Positions 1-10,169 of a stretch of 64,000 nt of DNA are shown here, piece after piece. The stretch comes from Ignavibacterium sp037440165 (GTDB taxonomy: Bacteria; Bacteroidota; Ignavibacteria; Ignavibacteriales; Ignavibacteriaceae). Location: positions 1-64,000 of the forward strand of contig NZ_JBBIUQ010000004.1 in NCBI RefSeq assembly GCF_037440165.1. Reading direction: 5' to 3'. Position 1 is the first letter of the stretch; the number at the start of each line of letters is the position of its first letter. The position numbers were made by a program, and so were the translations under genes. The notes beneath the pieces were generated by a model that saw only the letters and a program-made list of their open reading frames with translations, had not been told where the DNA came from and did no database searches.

Positions 1-2166
1 TTATTTAACACTAACTTCTTTCACATCAGATAACTTTGATTCACCACCAAATTTATCAAATACTTTTATTGCATATTTGTATTTGCCGCTTCCATTCGAA
101 AAATCTTTATCAACATAATTACGAGTGTTTGACTCTCTGATTGCTTTATATCTGACCAGAGACTGATCTTCATAAGATTTGAAAATAACAAATTCAATAT
201 CCTTTAGATTTTCATATTCCCAATTGAGATTTGCTGATTTATTTTTCTCATCAAAAGAAAGAGAGAAATTTTTTAGCTCAGGCAATGCGCCGATATAATA
301 AGGTCTTGCTTCAAGAATAAATGATAAATCAGACTTTAAGCCGCTGCTATCAACTGCAAAAAGACTATACTGATAAAGAATATTTGTCTCAACATTTTTA
401 TCCGTGAAAGTGGAGTCGTTGGAACTTAACACAGCAATTGTATCCCATTTTTCTTCATCAGATAATTTTCTGAGGATTATATGATTTTTAACATCTTCAC
501 TCGGGCTTGGAATGAAGAATAATCTTAAATCTTTTTCATTAACTTTTATATCAGTTAAAACAGGAGCAATCGGAGGAACTACATCTGGTCTGCGAACAGC
601 AATTATTTCTGAAAAGATTGATTCATTATATCTGTTATCAAGTGCAGTTGCAGCATAATAAACATATCTCGTAGTAGTTTGAAGTTCAACAGTGTCTTTA
701 AATTCAGAAATCGAATGGTAATTTATCGAATCATTTCCAAATGCTTCAATGATTGAAGAAAATTCATGTTCAGGCGCATTTGCTTTCAGAATTCTGTATC
801 CCATTAAATCAAATTCTTTATTTGGTTCTATTCTTAATGTTACAATTCCGTTTGAATCCATAAAAGCTTCTTTCCATTTTGGAGGTGCCGGAGGTGTAGT
901 ATCATTTAAAACGACATAAACAGGATATGATGGATTAATGTTACCGGCAGTATCGAATGCAAAAACTGTATAAAAGTTATAACTGAATTTAGAAAATGTT
1001 GTATCAATAAATTCTCTTGCATCTTTTGGTAATGGATTTTTGTGAATGTAATTGTACTTCCCATCAATCAGGGAATCTCTTCCAACATAAAATCCTGCAA
1101 GATCTTTTGCCGGAGGATCAGCCATTTGCCATGAAATGCGGACTTTATTTTCATCAATGTGAGAAGGTTGTAATACAAAAGGCTGTTCCGGTGGTGTTCT
1201 GTCTCTTCCCATCGCAGTTATTTCACCTAAAAGTATTTCATCTGCAAAAACAGTCATAGCATAAACACGATAAGTATATGGTTTGTAATTTGTAATTGTT
1301 GTATCAATGTATGAGTCAAGATTTAAACTGTCAGCGCCAGCACTTTTTAATGTTAGAAGAGGAGCATCATTCAATCTTTTATAAGTTTTTTTGTCTTTAG
1401 ACCGTTCAACATTGTAAGTGCTGAATTGCAAATCTGTATTCCAGATTATTTCTATGCTGCCGTCATTTTCATTTGCTGATAAATTTTTATAAAACTTTTT
1501 CGGGTCGAATTTCTCATTTTTAATTGTGAAATATGTTGTGTCGAAAGAAAATATTCCGGATTTATAATCTGAATAAATTCTATAAGAGTAAGTTTCATTT
1601 TCTTTGACATCCTTATCAACATAAAAAAGTCCTAATCCTTCAGCAGCGACAAGACTATTATTTGCAGCAACCAATGTTAACAATAATCCCCATTCCTGAC
1701 TGCTTCGTTTTTCTTTTATTGCTTTCAAGTAATCTTCATTTTCAACGGGAAGCTGAACATTTTCTTCATCAGACTTTTCACCAATTCCCAGTAGATAAGC
1801 AATTCCTTCATTATCAATACCACCTTCAGCTCTATCGGTTCTGGTTTCAAAATAATTTATCCATTGCTCATCAGTCCATGGTTTGACTGGTGAAGTTGTT
1901 ACTTTTTTATAGCTGTTTACTTTTCCATTGTTTGTAACTTCACCTTTTTCCAGAATAAATCCATTTTCTTTGACAATTCTCCATGCAGTTGGATTAGTAA
2001 CAGCCCATCGAAGGTAAATTGAATCTCCGTAAGATCTAGCAATCAATGAAATTTTTAGTTTATGCGTTTCATTTGTTGGTTGTGAAAAGACTGAAATTGA
2101 TAATGCCAGAAAAAGTAATGTGAATTTTATTGTTTGATTTTCTAAAAATTTATTTATTCTTCTCAT
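1..2166 (-). CDS. Exported protein with several fibronectin type III-like domains
   Basis: 721-residue protein with an N-terminal signal sequence (hydrophobic stretch about residues 12-28, ending VFSQ). From about residue 225 to the end it is a series of roughly 95-residue beta-rich repeats with the fibronectin type III rhythm: a W near the start (IEIIWNTD, VRISWQMAD, NLNWEYEN), a Y-x-V/I near the end (YTYRVYAM, YNFYTVFAFD, YQYSLFAVDSSG), and D-x-TPP-x-P linkers (RDRTPPEQP, NDTTPPAPP). Residues 30-220 do not resemble a family I recognise. It is last of three closely spaced same-strand genes (14 bp from the upstream one), so probably co-expressed and part of the same surface assembly. No C-terminal sorting domain is obvious. 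Function unknown; the domain call is confident, the role is not. Confidence 0.8.
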   Translation of the reverse strand: MRRINKFLENQTIKFTLLFLALSISVFSQPTNETHKLKISLIARSYGDSIYLRWAVTNPTAWRIVKENGFILEKGEVTNNGKVNSYKKVTTSPVKPWTDEQWINYFETRTDRAEGGIDNEGIAYLLGIGEKSDEENVQLPVENEDYLKAIKEKRSSQEWGLLLTLVAANNSLVAAEGLGLFYVDKDVKENETYSYRIYSDYKSGIFSFDTTYFTIKNEKFDPKKFYKNLSANENDGSIEIIWNTDLQFSTYNVERSKDKKTYKRLNDAPLLTLKSAGADSLNLDSYIDTTITNYKPYTYRVYAMTVFADEILLGEITAMGRDRTPPEQPFVLQPSHIDENKVRISWQMADPPAKDLAGFYVGRDSLIDGKYNYIHKNPLPKDAREFIDTTFSKFSYNFYTVFAFDTAGNINPSYPVYVVLNDTTPPAPPKWKEAFMDSNGIVTLRIEPNKEFDLMGYRILKANAPEHEFSSIIEAFGNDSINYHSISEFKDTVELQTTTRYVYYAATALDNRYNESIFSEIIAVRRPDVVPPIAPVLTDIKVNEKDLRLFFIPSPSEDVKNHIILRKLSDEEKWDTIAVLSSNDSTFTDKNVETNILYQYSLFAVDSSGLKSDLSFILEARPYYIGALPELKNFSLSFDEKNKSANLNWEYENLKDIEFVIFKSYEDQSLVRYKAIRESNTRNYVDKDFSNGSGKYKYAIKVFDKFGGESKLSDVKEVSVK

Positions 2167-2180
2167 TTCCTGACTCCATT

Positions 2181-5100
2181 TTAATTATTTGGATTATTAG
2201 GAATTGGATTACCTTGCACAGTCATCAAAACATCTGTATCAAAAGTAACAGTCTTCTCTTCATAAATATCATTGTTGAAATTGTCTTTTGCTTTAACCCA
2301 GTTGTTTGTGGTAGTATTATACATACATAAATCAGCTCTCACAGTAAATTTATATTTTGACTGGTCATCAAAATTTCTGAATATTGGGTTTGTTGGGTTT
2401 GTTGGTCTTGGAATCCAGTATTCATAAGCATTCTGATAATTTAATCCCGATGATCTGGTTAAATTTTGTTGAACTTGCTGAGTCTGATTATTATTATTAC
2501 TGAAAGGATTAAGATTTAAAATTAGATTAACTAAAGGATCATTTACCAATTTATAAAGCTGTGCGGTATAAGTAACCTTAAATGTTTTATTAACAATTGT
2601 TCCGTTTGATTGAAGTTCAGGAACCTCAAATGGACTTTCATCGTAAGCAACAAAAACCTGAATCTTCTTTGCCGGATTAACCAAATCGTTTGACTGAGGA
2701 TCAACATTTAAAATCAGGTCGCCAACTTTTTCAGCTGCATTTTCCTGAGTGAATGTTTGTGAGTAAGATACCTGCTGAAGGTTAGAGCATTTGTTGCCCC
2801 AATTGATGTCAACAGAACCAGACCAGTTTAGTCCGAATACATTTACATGAACAGTTACTTGTCCATCTACCCAGCTTGGATTTGGAAATCCTGCATAAGT
2901 CCATGCTCCAACTTTAATAGCTGCAAGGTTGGCAACACAAGGATCAGAGCTTTCACCACAGCATACAAAACAAGGATTCCAAAAATTTCCATTCTTTCTT
3001 GCCAACTCAACTTTTGCATAGCCATATAACCAGGCAGCAGCACTTCCTTGCGCATACCAGTTATTAAATCCTATTGTGCTGTTGCCACATCCGGAATACT
3101 GAAGTAATGATAAATTAATTTCAAAGCCTCCTCCTCCTCCGTATTTAAGGTAAGGAGTTCTGCCGCCAACTAAATACGAAAGCCACGATAAATTTTTGGA
3201 TTTGTTAATGCTAAAGAAAACACCTGCTCCGAATGAAAATCCTCTTCCTGTTCCTGCAAGTAAAGGAATCTGTGTTGTAGGATCTGATGGATAAAGTCCA
3301 ACAGTAGCCAAACCACTTAGTGTTTGTGGTTGAAATCCTGTTTTAACAAATTTACCAATATCATTTCCGAACATCAGATATTCCCAGCTTGTAACTCCGA
3401 TGATTTTTATTATGTTCGTTTGCGTTGGTTTGCCTGCGAGAAAATACCATTTATTTGTTTTTCCATTTATGTAAAGATTCAGACTTACTTTATCATTCGG
3501 ATTACCAACACCATCCGATCTTACAATAGGATAATCCTTTGGATATTTAACAAATGCACTTGCAACCATGTTAAATAGCTTATCAGGCGGAACATATTCA
3601 ACTGTTACATTACCATAAATTGGAGCATCATTTCGTTTTAGAAGATCTGCTTTTGCCCAGAAGTCAGAGACGAAACTTATTTTATTCAATCCACCGCTGT
3701 TAGAAAACTGAGCAGATAATGAAGCATCAAGATTGAATGATTTTGGTTCAGGGTAAGTTCCCATAATTGCCATTACTTTAAAGCCAAATCCAATTGAATT
3801 ATTCGGTGTGAAAGTCGCTCCACTTGTTGGTGTATTAGTTGTATTTGTTGCATTTTGAACTTCAGAAGGTGATGGCATACTTAAATTTGAAACATCAATT
3901 CTTTGCCAGGCCGCAGCACCAAAACCATAGAAAGCAACTCCCGGTAAAAATTGAATTCCATATTGTTTCGGTAAAATTGCTTTCGCTTCCACATACCAGT
4001 ATCTGTAATAGTTATTTCCGTTATTATGTTTTGTCGAACCAACTTTGAAAGATGATGTTAATTCTGCATCAATTGAATTAAATGTCGCTTTAATAACTCC
4101 GCCAAATCCATTTCCTAAAACCGGATTTGCAATTTCATTAAAGAAAGCAATCTGTCCTTTTACTTTTACTGATGCTAAATTGACATTCAGATTAATTGTG
4201 TCAATCAAAACAGAATTTAGGTTTGGTACAAGTACTCCGTTATTGTTTTTTATGACCGAGCCGATTATTGATAATCCACTGCTTCCTGAAAATTTATCAC
4301 TCAAGTTAACTTCAACCTTAAAAGAAAGTGAGCCGGTTAATACCTCATTACCCTGAGATTGAAGTTTTTCGTATTTAATATTTTTTATTGTAATTGGAAT
4401 ATTAGCAATTGATTTTTGCGGACTTGCAAAACTCCACTGACCTGCATCAATTTGAAGTTTGCCTTGCTGTTGTGTTCTGCTTTCATCGTAATCCAATTTA
4501 AGATTCTGGAAATTTGTCTTAATGTTAATTCTCTTGATGTTGAACAAATCCAGATTTGCCATATTGAATTGGCCATTCAGATTGACAACAAACTTTGGAT
4601 TACTGTTTAACCACATATTAAATGTTGAAGTATTGGCTAAAGTTAGTGAAGCATCACCAAACAGCTTAGCTTTTATATCGTTCTGCGGCTGCAGCGATAC
4701 CTGTAATGAATTTGAATTCATCAGATTAATTTTATAAAGCAATGCATTCTGTTGATTTGATTCTGAAACCGGAAGCACAATTTTTCCTCTTACATATGCT
4801 TCAGTAACTGAACTGCAGAGCATAACAATCTTTACAGAATCTACACTCGCAGACATTGAAGAAATTTTTCCGTTTGGAAAACTGAGAAGATTATTTGCTG
4901 AAATTGAACCTGTTAAACCCTGTTTGTTTATTATCATATTTGACAGAGTTATTTCAACAGGTTGATTCGAAGTGCTTAAAAAATTATTCGGCAAACTGAT
5001 TTTTGCCTGTTTCAGGAAAAATCCTTTAAAGTCAGGACCTTGTGTTAAGTTGTTTGGATAATTCGATGGAAACGAAATTGACTGTGGATTCAAGCTTATT

Positions 5101-6902
5101 GAATTATCAAACCAAAGTTCATTTACTTCGAGTTCAACGCCTGAAGTTCCAACAATCTGGCATTTACTTAAAGAAGTCTGAACGATTAAATCATCCCAAT
5201 GTTCAATTGTTGTTGTGAAGCTTGCTTTAGCTTTTTGTCCATTGTCAGGAATTGGTTTTAACCAGCTTCTCGGAAAAAGAATATCAACATCAACATTTAG
5301 TGTGTTAAATCCATTACAATCCCAGTTAATAAATGTTCCTTTAATCAGACCAGCAACTTGTTTTCCTCCGCTTGGTTTTTTCTTAATCACAACTTCATAA
5401 GAATCTCCGTTCGGAACATTTCCTGTGATTGTAAGATCTTCAATTAAAGAAAGTTCACCTGATGAACCTGAAGGACCTTGAGGTGAAAAGGGAATATCAG
5501 CACCTTTAAATGCAAGAGTATCATTATCAAATGGAAAAATTGCCAGGCAATTAAGTTTAGCTCCTGTTGGTTCAAATTTCATTTCTGAAATTGCAATTGT
5601 GTAACCTTTAATGTTGTTGAAGCCAAGCGGAAGTTTTAATGGATTATCTGTGTAGTCATTCACCATCTGAACCAAATCAAAATCCTTTATGAGTTTGTTT
5701 GTAACAGGCCAGCCAGAAAAAGTGTTATGAAGCCAACTATCGAGTTTCTTTACCTGCTGACTTGTCCAATTAAAATTACCAACTACATTAATTCCCCATT
5801 GATAAGGCCATTGTTCAGGTGTCTGATCTTTTTCTGAAAAAACAGTTCCGCTGAAAACAACTGTATCTGAATTAATTTTTAATTTGTCAAACTCAACTGC
5901 AATTGGAGTTTTTAGCCAGGGAACAACGATAGAACCTTTTCCTGTAAGATTTGAACTGCTGCCACTTGCTTGCAGCACTTTCATTTTAAAGTGACCGATT
6001 TTCAGATAATTATTAACATAATCATTAGCTGATTTGTTATCAGGTGTGTTATTTGTGATTTGCAGATTTGGCAGCGGCTCACCGCAAGTAGTAATATTAC
6101 TTTGTTTTAATGTATTACCGGAACCAGAAGTATCACCACCGGCAATTGAACTCTTCTTTACTGTGAAAGTCCAGATTTCACTCGCTGTTTGCTCTGGATT
6201 TTCTTTTAGGTAAACCTGCCAGGCATAAGTTTTATTATCAGCAAATTGTCTTTCGTTGAAAGGATACTGAAAGTTTGAAGATTTAATTCCATCTTTTTGA
6301 AAAAATGGTCTGTTATCGCGCATCGCAACAGTGGGACTTTGTCTGCCAATCAATTCGACAATCTTTAAAGAATACTCTTTAGCATTCGGTAACGGAACCC
6401 AACTGAAAACCACTTGTTCTTCTTCAATAATTGAGTTGTCGTCTGGTGAAATTAAAACAACGCTGCTCAAAGTTCTTACTGAATGATAAATACAATTTTC
6501 CATCCCAATCACTTCATCATCTTCGTTGTAAACTGTAATACAGATTGTATAATCGCCATCAGGAAAACCGCCTGTTCTCAGAAGAGTTTCTTTATACTTG
6601 GATTTAGAAAAATTTATATCAGCATCTGAAAAATCTTTTTGAGTGTATGTGTGCTGACCAGCTTTTATTGTGAATAATTTTGTTTTTGCTTCAACGATTA
6701 GTCCGTCTTTATCTTCAGTGAGTGTTCCAACTATGTAACCTTTCAAATCTTTTCGTGTAGTATTGTTAAGATCAATTGCCCAGAGATCAGAGATTCCAAA
6801 TCTGTTTGGTGGTGGCTGCTTTAATCTGGAAATTATCTGATTCTGAGAAAATGAAACAGAAGAAAAAAGAATTACAAATAGCAGTAATAAAGATTTTCTC
6901 AT
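2181..6902 (-). CDS. Very large exported protein, N-terminal module shared with its upstream neighbour
   Basis: 1573-residue protein with a signal peptide (residues 1-19, ending SFSQ). Residues about 20-250 align by eye with the N-terminus of the 954-residue protein encoded just upstream: PPP followed by an I-x-DLW element, a GLIV element, a D-G-x-Y-x-IC-x-x-V element, then PDDNS, FSW-x-P, IVELIGRQSP, FQYP and YAWQV. Within it, residues 165-250 look like a fibronectin-type domain. The remaining 1300 residues are rich in N, S, G and beta-forming patterns with many repeated phrases such as LSLIEDLTITG and INIKTNFQNLKLDY, and hold a small Cys cluster (NPCFVCCGESSDPC, around residue 1310). I do not recognise a named family in that part. 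The middle gene of a three-gene tandem; 21 bp separate it from the preceding gene. A structural or surface-fibre role is a guess. Confidence 0.75.
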   Translation of the reverse strand: MRKSLLLLFVILFSSVSFSQNQIISRLKQPPPNRFGISDLWAIDLNNTTRKDLKGYIVGTLTEDKDGLIVEAKTKLFTIKAGQHTYTQKDFSDADINFSKSKYKETLLRTGGFPDGDYTICITVYNEDDEVIGMENCIYHSVRTLSSVVLISPDDNSIIEEEQVVFSWVPLPNAKEYSLKIVELIGRQSPTVAMRDNRPFFQKDGIKSSNFQYPFNERQFADNKTYAWQVYLKENPEQTASEIWTFTVKKSSIAGGDTSGSGNTLKQSNITTCGEPLPNLQITNNTPDNKSANDYVNNYLKIGHFKMKVLQASGSSSNLTGKGSIVVPWLKTPIAVEFDKLKINSDTVVFSGTVFSEKDQTPEQWPYQWGINVVGNFNWTSQQVKKLDSWLHNTFSGWPVTNKLIKDFDLVQMVNDYTDNPLKLPLGFNNIKGYTIAISEMKFEPTGAKLNCLAIFPFDNDTLAFKGADIPFSPQGPSGSSGELSLIEDLTITGNVPNGDSYEVVIKKKPSGGKQVAGLIKGTFINWDCNGFNTLNVDVDILFPRSWLKPIPDNGQKAKASFTTTIEHWDDLIVQTSLSKCQIVGTSGVELEVNELWFDNSISLNPQSISFPSNYPNNLTQGPDFKGFFLKQAKISLPNNFLSTSNQPVEITLSNMIINKQGLTGSISANNLLSFPNGKISSMSASVDSVKIVMLCSSVTEAYVRGKIVLPVSESNQQNALLYKINLMNSNSLQVSLQPQNDIKAKLFGDASLTLANTSTFNMWLNSNPKFVVNLNGQFNMANLDLFNIKRINIKTNFQNLKLDYDESRTQQQGKLQIDAGQWSFASPQKSIANIPITIKNIKYEKLQSQGNEVLTGSLSFKVEVNLSDKFSGSSGLSIIGSVIKNNNGVLVPNLNSVLIDTINLNVNLASVKVKGQIAFFNEIANPVLGNGFGGVIKATFNSIDAELTSSFKVGSTKHNNGNNYYRYWYVEAKAILPKQYGIQFLPGVAFYGFGAAAWQRIDVSNLSMPSPSEVQNATNTTNTPTSGATFTPNNSIGFGFKVMAIMGTYPEPKSFNLDASLSAQFSNSGGLNKISFVSDFWAKADLLKRNDAPIYGNVTVEYVPPDKLFNMVASAFVKYPKDYPIVRSDGVGNPNDKVSLNLYINGKTNKWYFLAGKPTQTNIIKIIGVTSWEYLMFGNDIGKFVKTGFQPQTLSGLATVGLYPSDPTTQIPLLAGTGRGFSFGAGVFFSINKSKNLSWLSYLVGGRTPYLKYGGGGGFEINLSLLQYSGCGNSTIGFNNWYAQGSAAAWLYGYAKVELARKNGNFWNPCFVCCGESSDPCVANLAAIKVGAWTYAGFPNPSWVDGQVTVHVNVFGLNWSGSVDINWGNKCSNLQQVSYSQTFTQENAAEKVGDLILNVDPQSNDLVNPAKKIQVFVAYDESPFEVPELQSNGTIVNKTFKVTYTAQLYKLVNDPLVNLILNLNPFSNNNNQTQQVQQNLTRSSGLNYQNAYEYWIPRPTNPTNPIFRNFDDQSKYKFTVRADLCMYNTTTNNWVKAKDNFNNDIYEEKTVTFDTDVLMTVQGNPIPNNPNN

Positions 6903-6923
6903 CAGATTGCCTCCTGAAAATTT

Positions 6924-9788
6924 TTATAATATAATTCTTAAGGTGGTTCTTGCTATAATTTCATCATAATCATTTGAGCTGATCAGCTGATCAGAGTAAT
7001 TATTTTTTTCCACTCTTAAATCAATGCTCACTTGTTCGCTCAAGCTGTAAGATGAATTGATATAGAACCCAACTCTGTTGCTTTTATTTTTCTCAACAGA
7101 ATAATTAACTCCGAATGTGTTGTTCCATTGCTCAAAGAATGTATAACCAATACTTCCGTCGAGGTTAGTAATACGAGTAGAATAATCAGCAAAGTTCAGA
7201 AAGTTCATACCGAATCCTGCTGACAAAACAAGAGGTGATTTGAAAGTTAAATTTTCAGTTATAACAAAATTGTTGGAAGTATATCCGCTTAAGCTATCGA
7301 GCGATTTTGATTTGTTAAACATATAGAACACATTCGAGCTTAACATCATATCTGATATTTTCTGATTGTATCCTGTTGATGCTGTGAAAAGATGATTCTT
7401 GAAGTCAACTTTCTTTAACGGATCCGTTGCATCATTTTTAAGAAAGCTTGGATAATATGAAAGATTTAGGAAAGGATAGTTTTTGAATTTCAGTCCTAAT
7501 TTAATTCCCGGCGAATATGTCTTTGTGGTGAATAATTTTGAGTTAATCAAATTATCGCGATAATACTTCATCGAAAGCGAAACTGAGACTTGTCTTTCAA
7601 CAAATTTCTGTTCAATCTTTCCGCTTACTTCAAACTTATCATTGCGTAATGTTGGATTGCCTAAAGATTTGTATCCCGGACCAATCATTCTTACTCCAGC
7701 AGAAACTTTCGTGTTTGATTCAGAGTTATCAAAAGTAGTGTTTAATGAGTAAGCATAATCAACCTGACTGGAAATTTTCGGTTGAAAGATATTTCTTACA
7801 AACTGCGGAATGTCTTCATTAACCAAATCAGGATCTCTGTTATCTCTTGTAAGCATTGCACCAGCAATTTCACCATCAAAGGAAAGTTTATCTTCAAAAA
7901 GATTTACCTTACCTTCAATACCAAAAACATAATTACTGTTTGGTGATAAAATTCTATTTAGCGAATCAATTCTGATTGATGATGCATTATCATTCGCATA
8001 AATTCCGGTAAAGAATAAATGAGTATCATCTCTCTGTCCGAATCCAATTCTACCTGAATATAAATCTCTTCTGAATGCTGAGTTATCAATTGGCTTTTGA
8101 TTTTTTTGTAAAGCCGTTGCCAGATAAAACCAACCAGGATTGAACTCAAAACTAAGTCCGGAAACAGGAACTCCCTGCATCGTATATTCAGAGTAAGATG
8201 GATAATTTGTTCCGATTCCAAATGAATGGAAGTAGGAGAAGAATTTCATTAAACCGGGAACACTTTCTTCGCCTTCATTTTCAATTTTGTCCTGAATCAT
8301 TTCTTTAGCCGCATCAACACTGTAAAGGAATGAAAATGAATTTATGTTTTGCCTTTGCGAAGAATTTTCTGAAGATAAAAGAATACTTAATCCAAATGGA
8401 ATCCCATAAAGACTTACAGATGGTGTTAACTGCAAATAACCATAGGAAGGTTTTTTCTCTGAACCACTTCCTTTTCGGTTTGATGTTTCACCAAAGAGTT
8501 CACCTGTTAATCCAAAGCTTATTGCTTTGGGTTCATTATCATTTAAAAAATTGCTTATCAAGTTTGGAATGCTCAGTAAATTAAAATTCTGCACAATGTT
8601 GCTATTCCTAAAGCTTAATGAGTTTGAAGTTGAATAATTTTTTGAAAGCGTTTTTAATCCGCCGGGTAAATCTTCAATTGTCCTGTTTGATGCTCTAATG
8701 ATGTTTAAACTGCTTCTTTTACTATCGTTGATAGTTCTTTTTGTATCAAAATCAGGAATGAATGAGAAACTATTAATTTCACTTGAAGAAATTAAATACC
8801 CGGCAGAGTATGCTTCAACTTGCCAAGCATAAGCTCTTTCGGGATTGAATTCGCGAGCTGCCAAAGGATACTGAAAACTTGTAGCGAATATCCCTGAAGC
8901 AGAAAAGAATAATGGATTTGATTGCATTGCATCATAAGGAGATTGATTACCAAACAGCTCAACAATTTTAATTCTATAAGTTACCTGAATATTATTTGGA
9001 ACTGGTGTTGGTGGCAGCCAACTGAAGACTATTGAACTGCTCATCATTCTTGAGTGAGGAGTGATTGAACCCGGTTTAGCTATAACCAATCCTCTTCTTA
9101 TATCTTTCTTTTCTATTCCGCGAAGAGTTTGAGAGTATTCTGTTGTAACTGAATCCGATGAATCCTGATTCGAGAAAGTTCTTGAAAGTACCATTCCTCG
9201 TCTGATGTCTTTTTTTTCAATTCCTCGGAGTCTTAATTCGTTTAAATCTGAGTCATCATAATCTTCAAAAGGATTCAGTACTGAATTATCTTCCGGATAA
9301 AGTAATTCAACTTGTGAAAGATTTAGAACTTCATGTTCTATGCATCCGCTTCCCAAAATAAATCCATCACTAGCCCTTACAACCTCAACACAAATTTCAT
9401 AATTTCCATTAGGCACAGCTGATAATCTGTTAATCACCGAATTATAATTTTGATTTTTTTGATTTACCGTTACAGTGCCCACATCAACTGAACGAATTCT
9501 TTTGCTTCCTCTTGGTAAGAAGAAAACGGACGAAGTTACATCTACAATTAATCCGGAACTTTGTTCAATTACAGTTGCGTGAAGATATATTTCTGTTGGC
9601 TCTCCCTGATTGACAAGAACTAGATTCCACATATCCTCAATTCGCATTTGATAAGGCGGAGGTGCCTGCAGGTTAACTGCAACTTGCTGAGCAAATATCT
9701 CAGTTGTGATAAGAATGAAAAGAATTATTTGAAGTTTGAAAAAATTTTTCAGAACAACTTTGTTGTTAATGAGCAAAGAATTCTTCAT
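6924..9788 (-). CDS. Exported outer-membrane-type protein with duplicated EF-Tu-like peptide
   Basis: 954 residues. The hydrophobic stretch at about 17-33 ending IFAQ is a signal sequence. Residues 35-170 and 250-350 form the same module as the 1573-residue neighbour (PPPYQMRIEDMW; GNYEICVEV; YPEDNSV; VFSWLPP; KIVELFGNQSP; FQYP; YAWQVEAY). Between those halves lies an insertion of about 80 residues that the neighbour lacks, holding LRGIEKKDIRRG twice (residues 187-198 and 222-233). The C-terminal 500 residues consist of amphipathic beta strands with aromatic belts and end in a short strand (TTLRIIL), as in outer-membrane barrels. First gene of the three-gene tandem, so the promoter should lie in the 381-bp gap before 10170. 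Function unknown; membrane barrel inferred from pattern only. Confidence 0.75.
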   Translation of the reverse strand: MKNSLLINNKVVLKNFFKLQIILFILITTEIFAQQVAVNLQAPPPYQMRIEDMWNLVLVNQGEPTEIYLHATVIEQSSGLIVDVTSSVFFLPRGSKRIRSVDVGTVTVNQKNQNYNSVINRLSAVPNGNYEICVEVVRASDGFILGSGCIEHEVLNLSQVELLYPEDNSVLNPFEDYDDSDLNELRLRGIEKKDIRRGMVLSRTFSNQDSSDSVTTEYSQTLRGIEKKDIRRGLVIAKPGSITPHSRMMSSSIVFSWLPPTPVPNNIQVTYRIKIVELFGNQSPYDAMQSNPLFFSASGIFATSFQYPLAAREFNPERAYAWQVEAYSAGYLISSSEINSFSFIPDFDTKRTINDSKRSSLNIIRASNRTIEDLPGGLKTLSKNYSTSNSLSFRNSNIVQNFNLLSIPNLISNFLNDNEPKAISFGLTGELFGETSNRKGSGSEKKPSYGYLQLTPSVSLYGIPFGLSILLSSENSSQRQNINSFSFLYSVDAAKEMIQDKIENEGEESVPGLMKFFSYFHSFGIGTNYPSYSEYTMQGVPVSGLSFEFNPGWFYLATALQKNQKPIDNSAFRRDLYSGRIGFGQRDDTHLFFTGIYANDNASSIRIDSLNRILSPNSNYVFGIEGKVNLFEDKLSFDGEIAGAMLTRDNRDPDLVNEDIPQFVRNIFQPKISSQVDYAYSLNTTFDNSESNTKVSAGVRMIGPGYKSLGNPTLRNDKFEVSGKIEQKFVERQVSVSLSMKYYRDNLINSKLFTTKTYSPGIKLGLKFKNYPFLNLSYYPSFLKNDATDPLKKVDFKNHLFTASTGYNQKISDMMLSSNVFYMFNKSKSLDSLSGYTSNNFVITENLTFKSPLVLSAGFGMNFLNFADYSTRITNLDGSIGYTFFEQWNNTFGVNYSVEKNKSNRVGFYINSSYSLSEQVSIDLRVEKNNYSDQLISSNDYDEIIARTTLRIIL
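9051..9230 (-). other. Two copies of an EF-Tu-like peptide inside a surface protein
   Basis: The peptide LRGIEKKDIRRG occurs at residues 187-198 (9195-9230) and 222-233 (9090-9125) of the 954-residue protein. After the second copy it continues LVIAKPGSITPHS. This matches the domain 2 to domain 3 region of elongation factor Tu, where E. coli has LRGIKREEIERGQVLAKPG and then TIKPHT (recalled from memory). The two 12-codon copies differ at 7 codons, all synonymous, so the peptide has been held constant while the DNA diverged. Confidence 0.7.
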
Positions 9789-10169
9789 TTAAAATTCTCC
9801 CGTATAAGAATATTTTAATGAACAATTTGTTTATGGATTAGTTATCTTCCTATCAAATACAATGATTGTTCCAAATCAAAAATTGATATTTTGATTTTTA
9901 ACATCAAAAAATTATAAGATAAGTGAAAATTTTTCAATAGTTAATATTCTGAAAGTAGCTATAGTAAATGAGTTTCATGTAAACTATGGAGATTGAGGAA
10001 GAAATTTTTTCCTGAACTTTGATTTTATGCAGGTTGTTAATTGATAAATTCAAGATAATGAAATGATTGATCCTAATGTCATTAAATGCCAAAACATATC
10101 ATCAGCAATACTTTTAATCTTTTAATGATTGCAGGATTTAATTTAAATTGCTTTATAAATATTTAAGTA
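9789..10169. promoter_or_regulatory. Divergent intergenic region with an AT-rich inverted repeat
   Basis: 381 bp between the divergent surface-protein operon (minus) and cystathionine beta-synthase (plus), so promoters for both should lie here. The only clear structure is a perfect 9-bp inverted repeat, AAATCAAAA at 9873-9881 and TTTTGATTT at 9889-9897, separated by 7 bp. I found no full TTG-N20-TAnnTTTG promoter on either strand, no ORF of note and no riboswitch-like fold. Confidence 0.35.

Noticed and set aside
9789..10169. SAM or other sulfur-related riboswitch before cystathionine beta-synthase
   Set aside because: No matching stem and conserved loop pattern was seen; only the AT-rich inverted repeat stands out.
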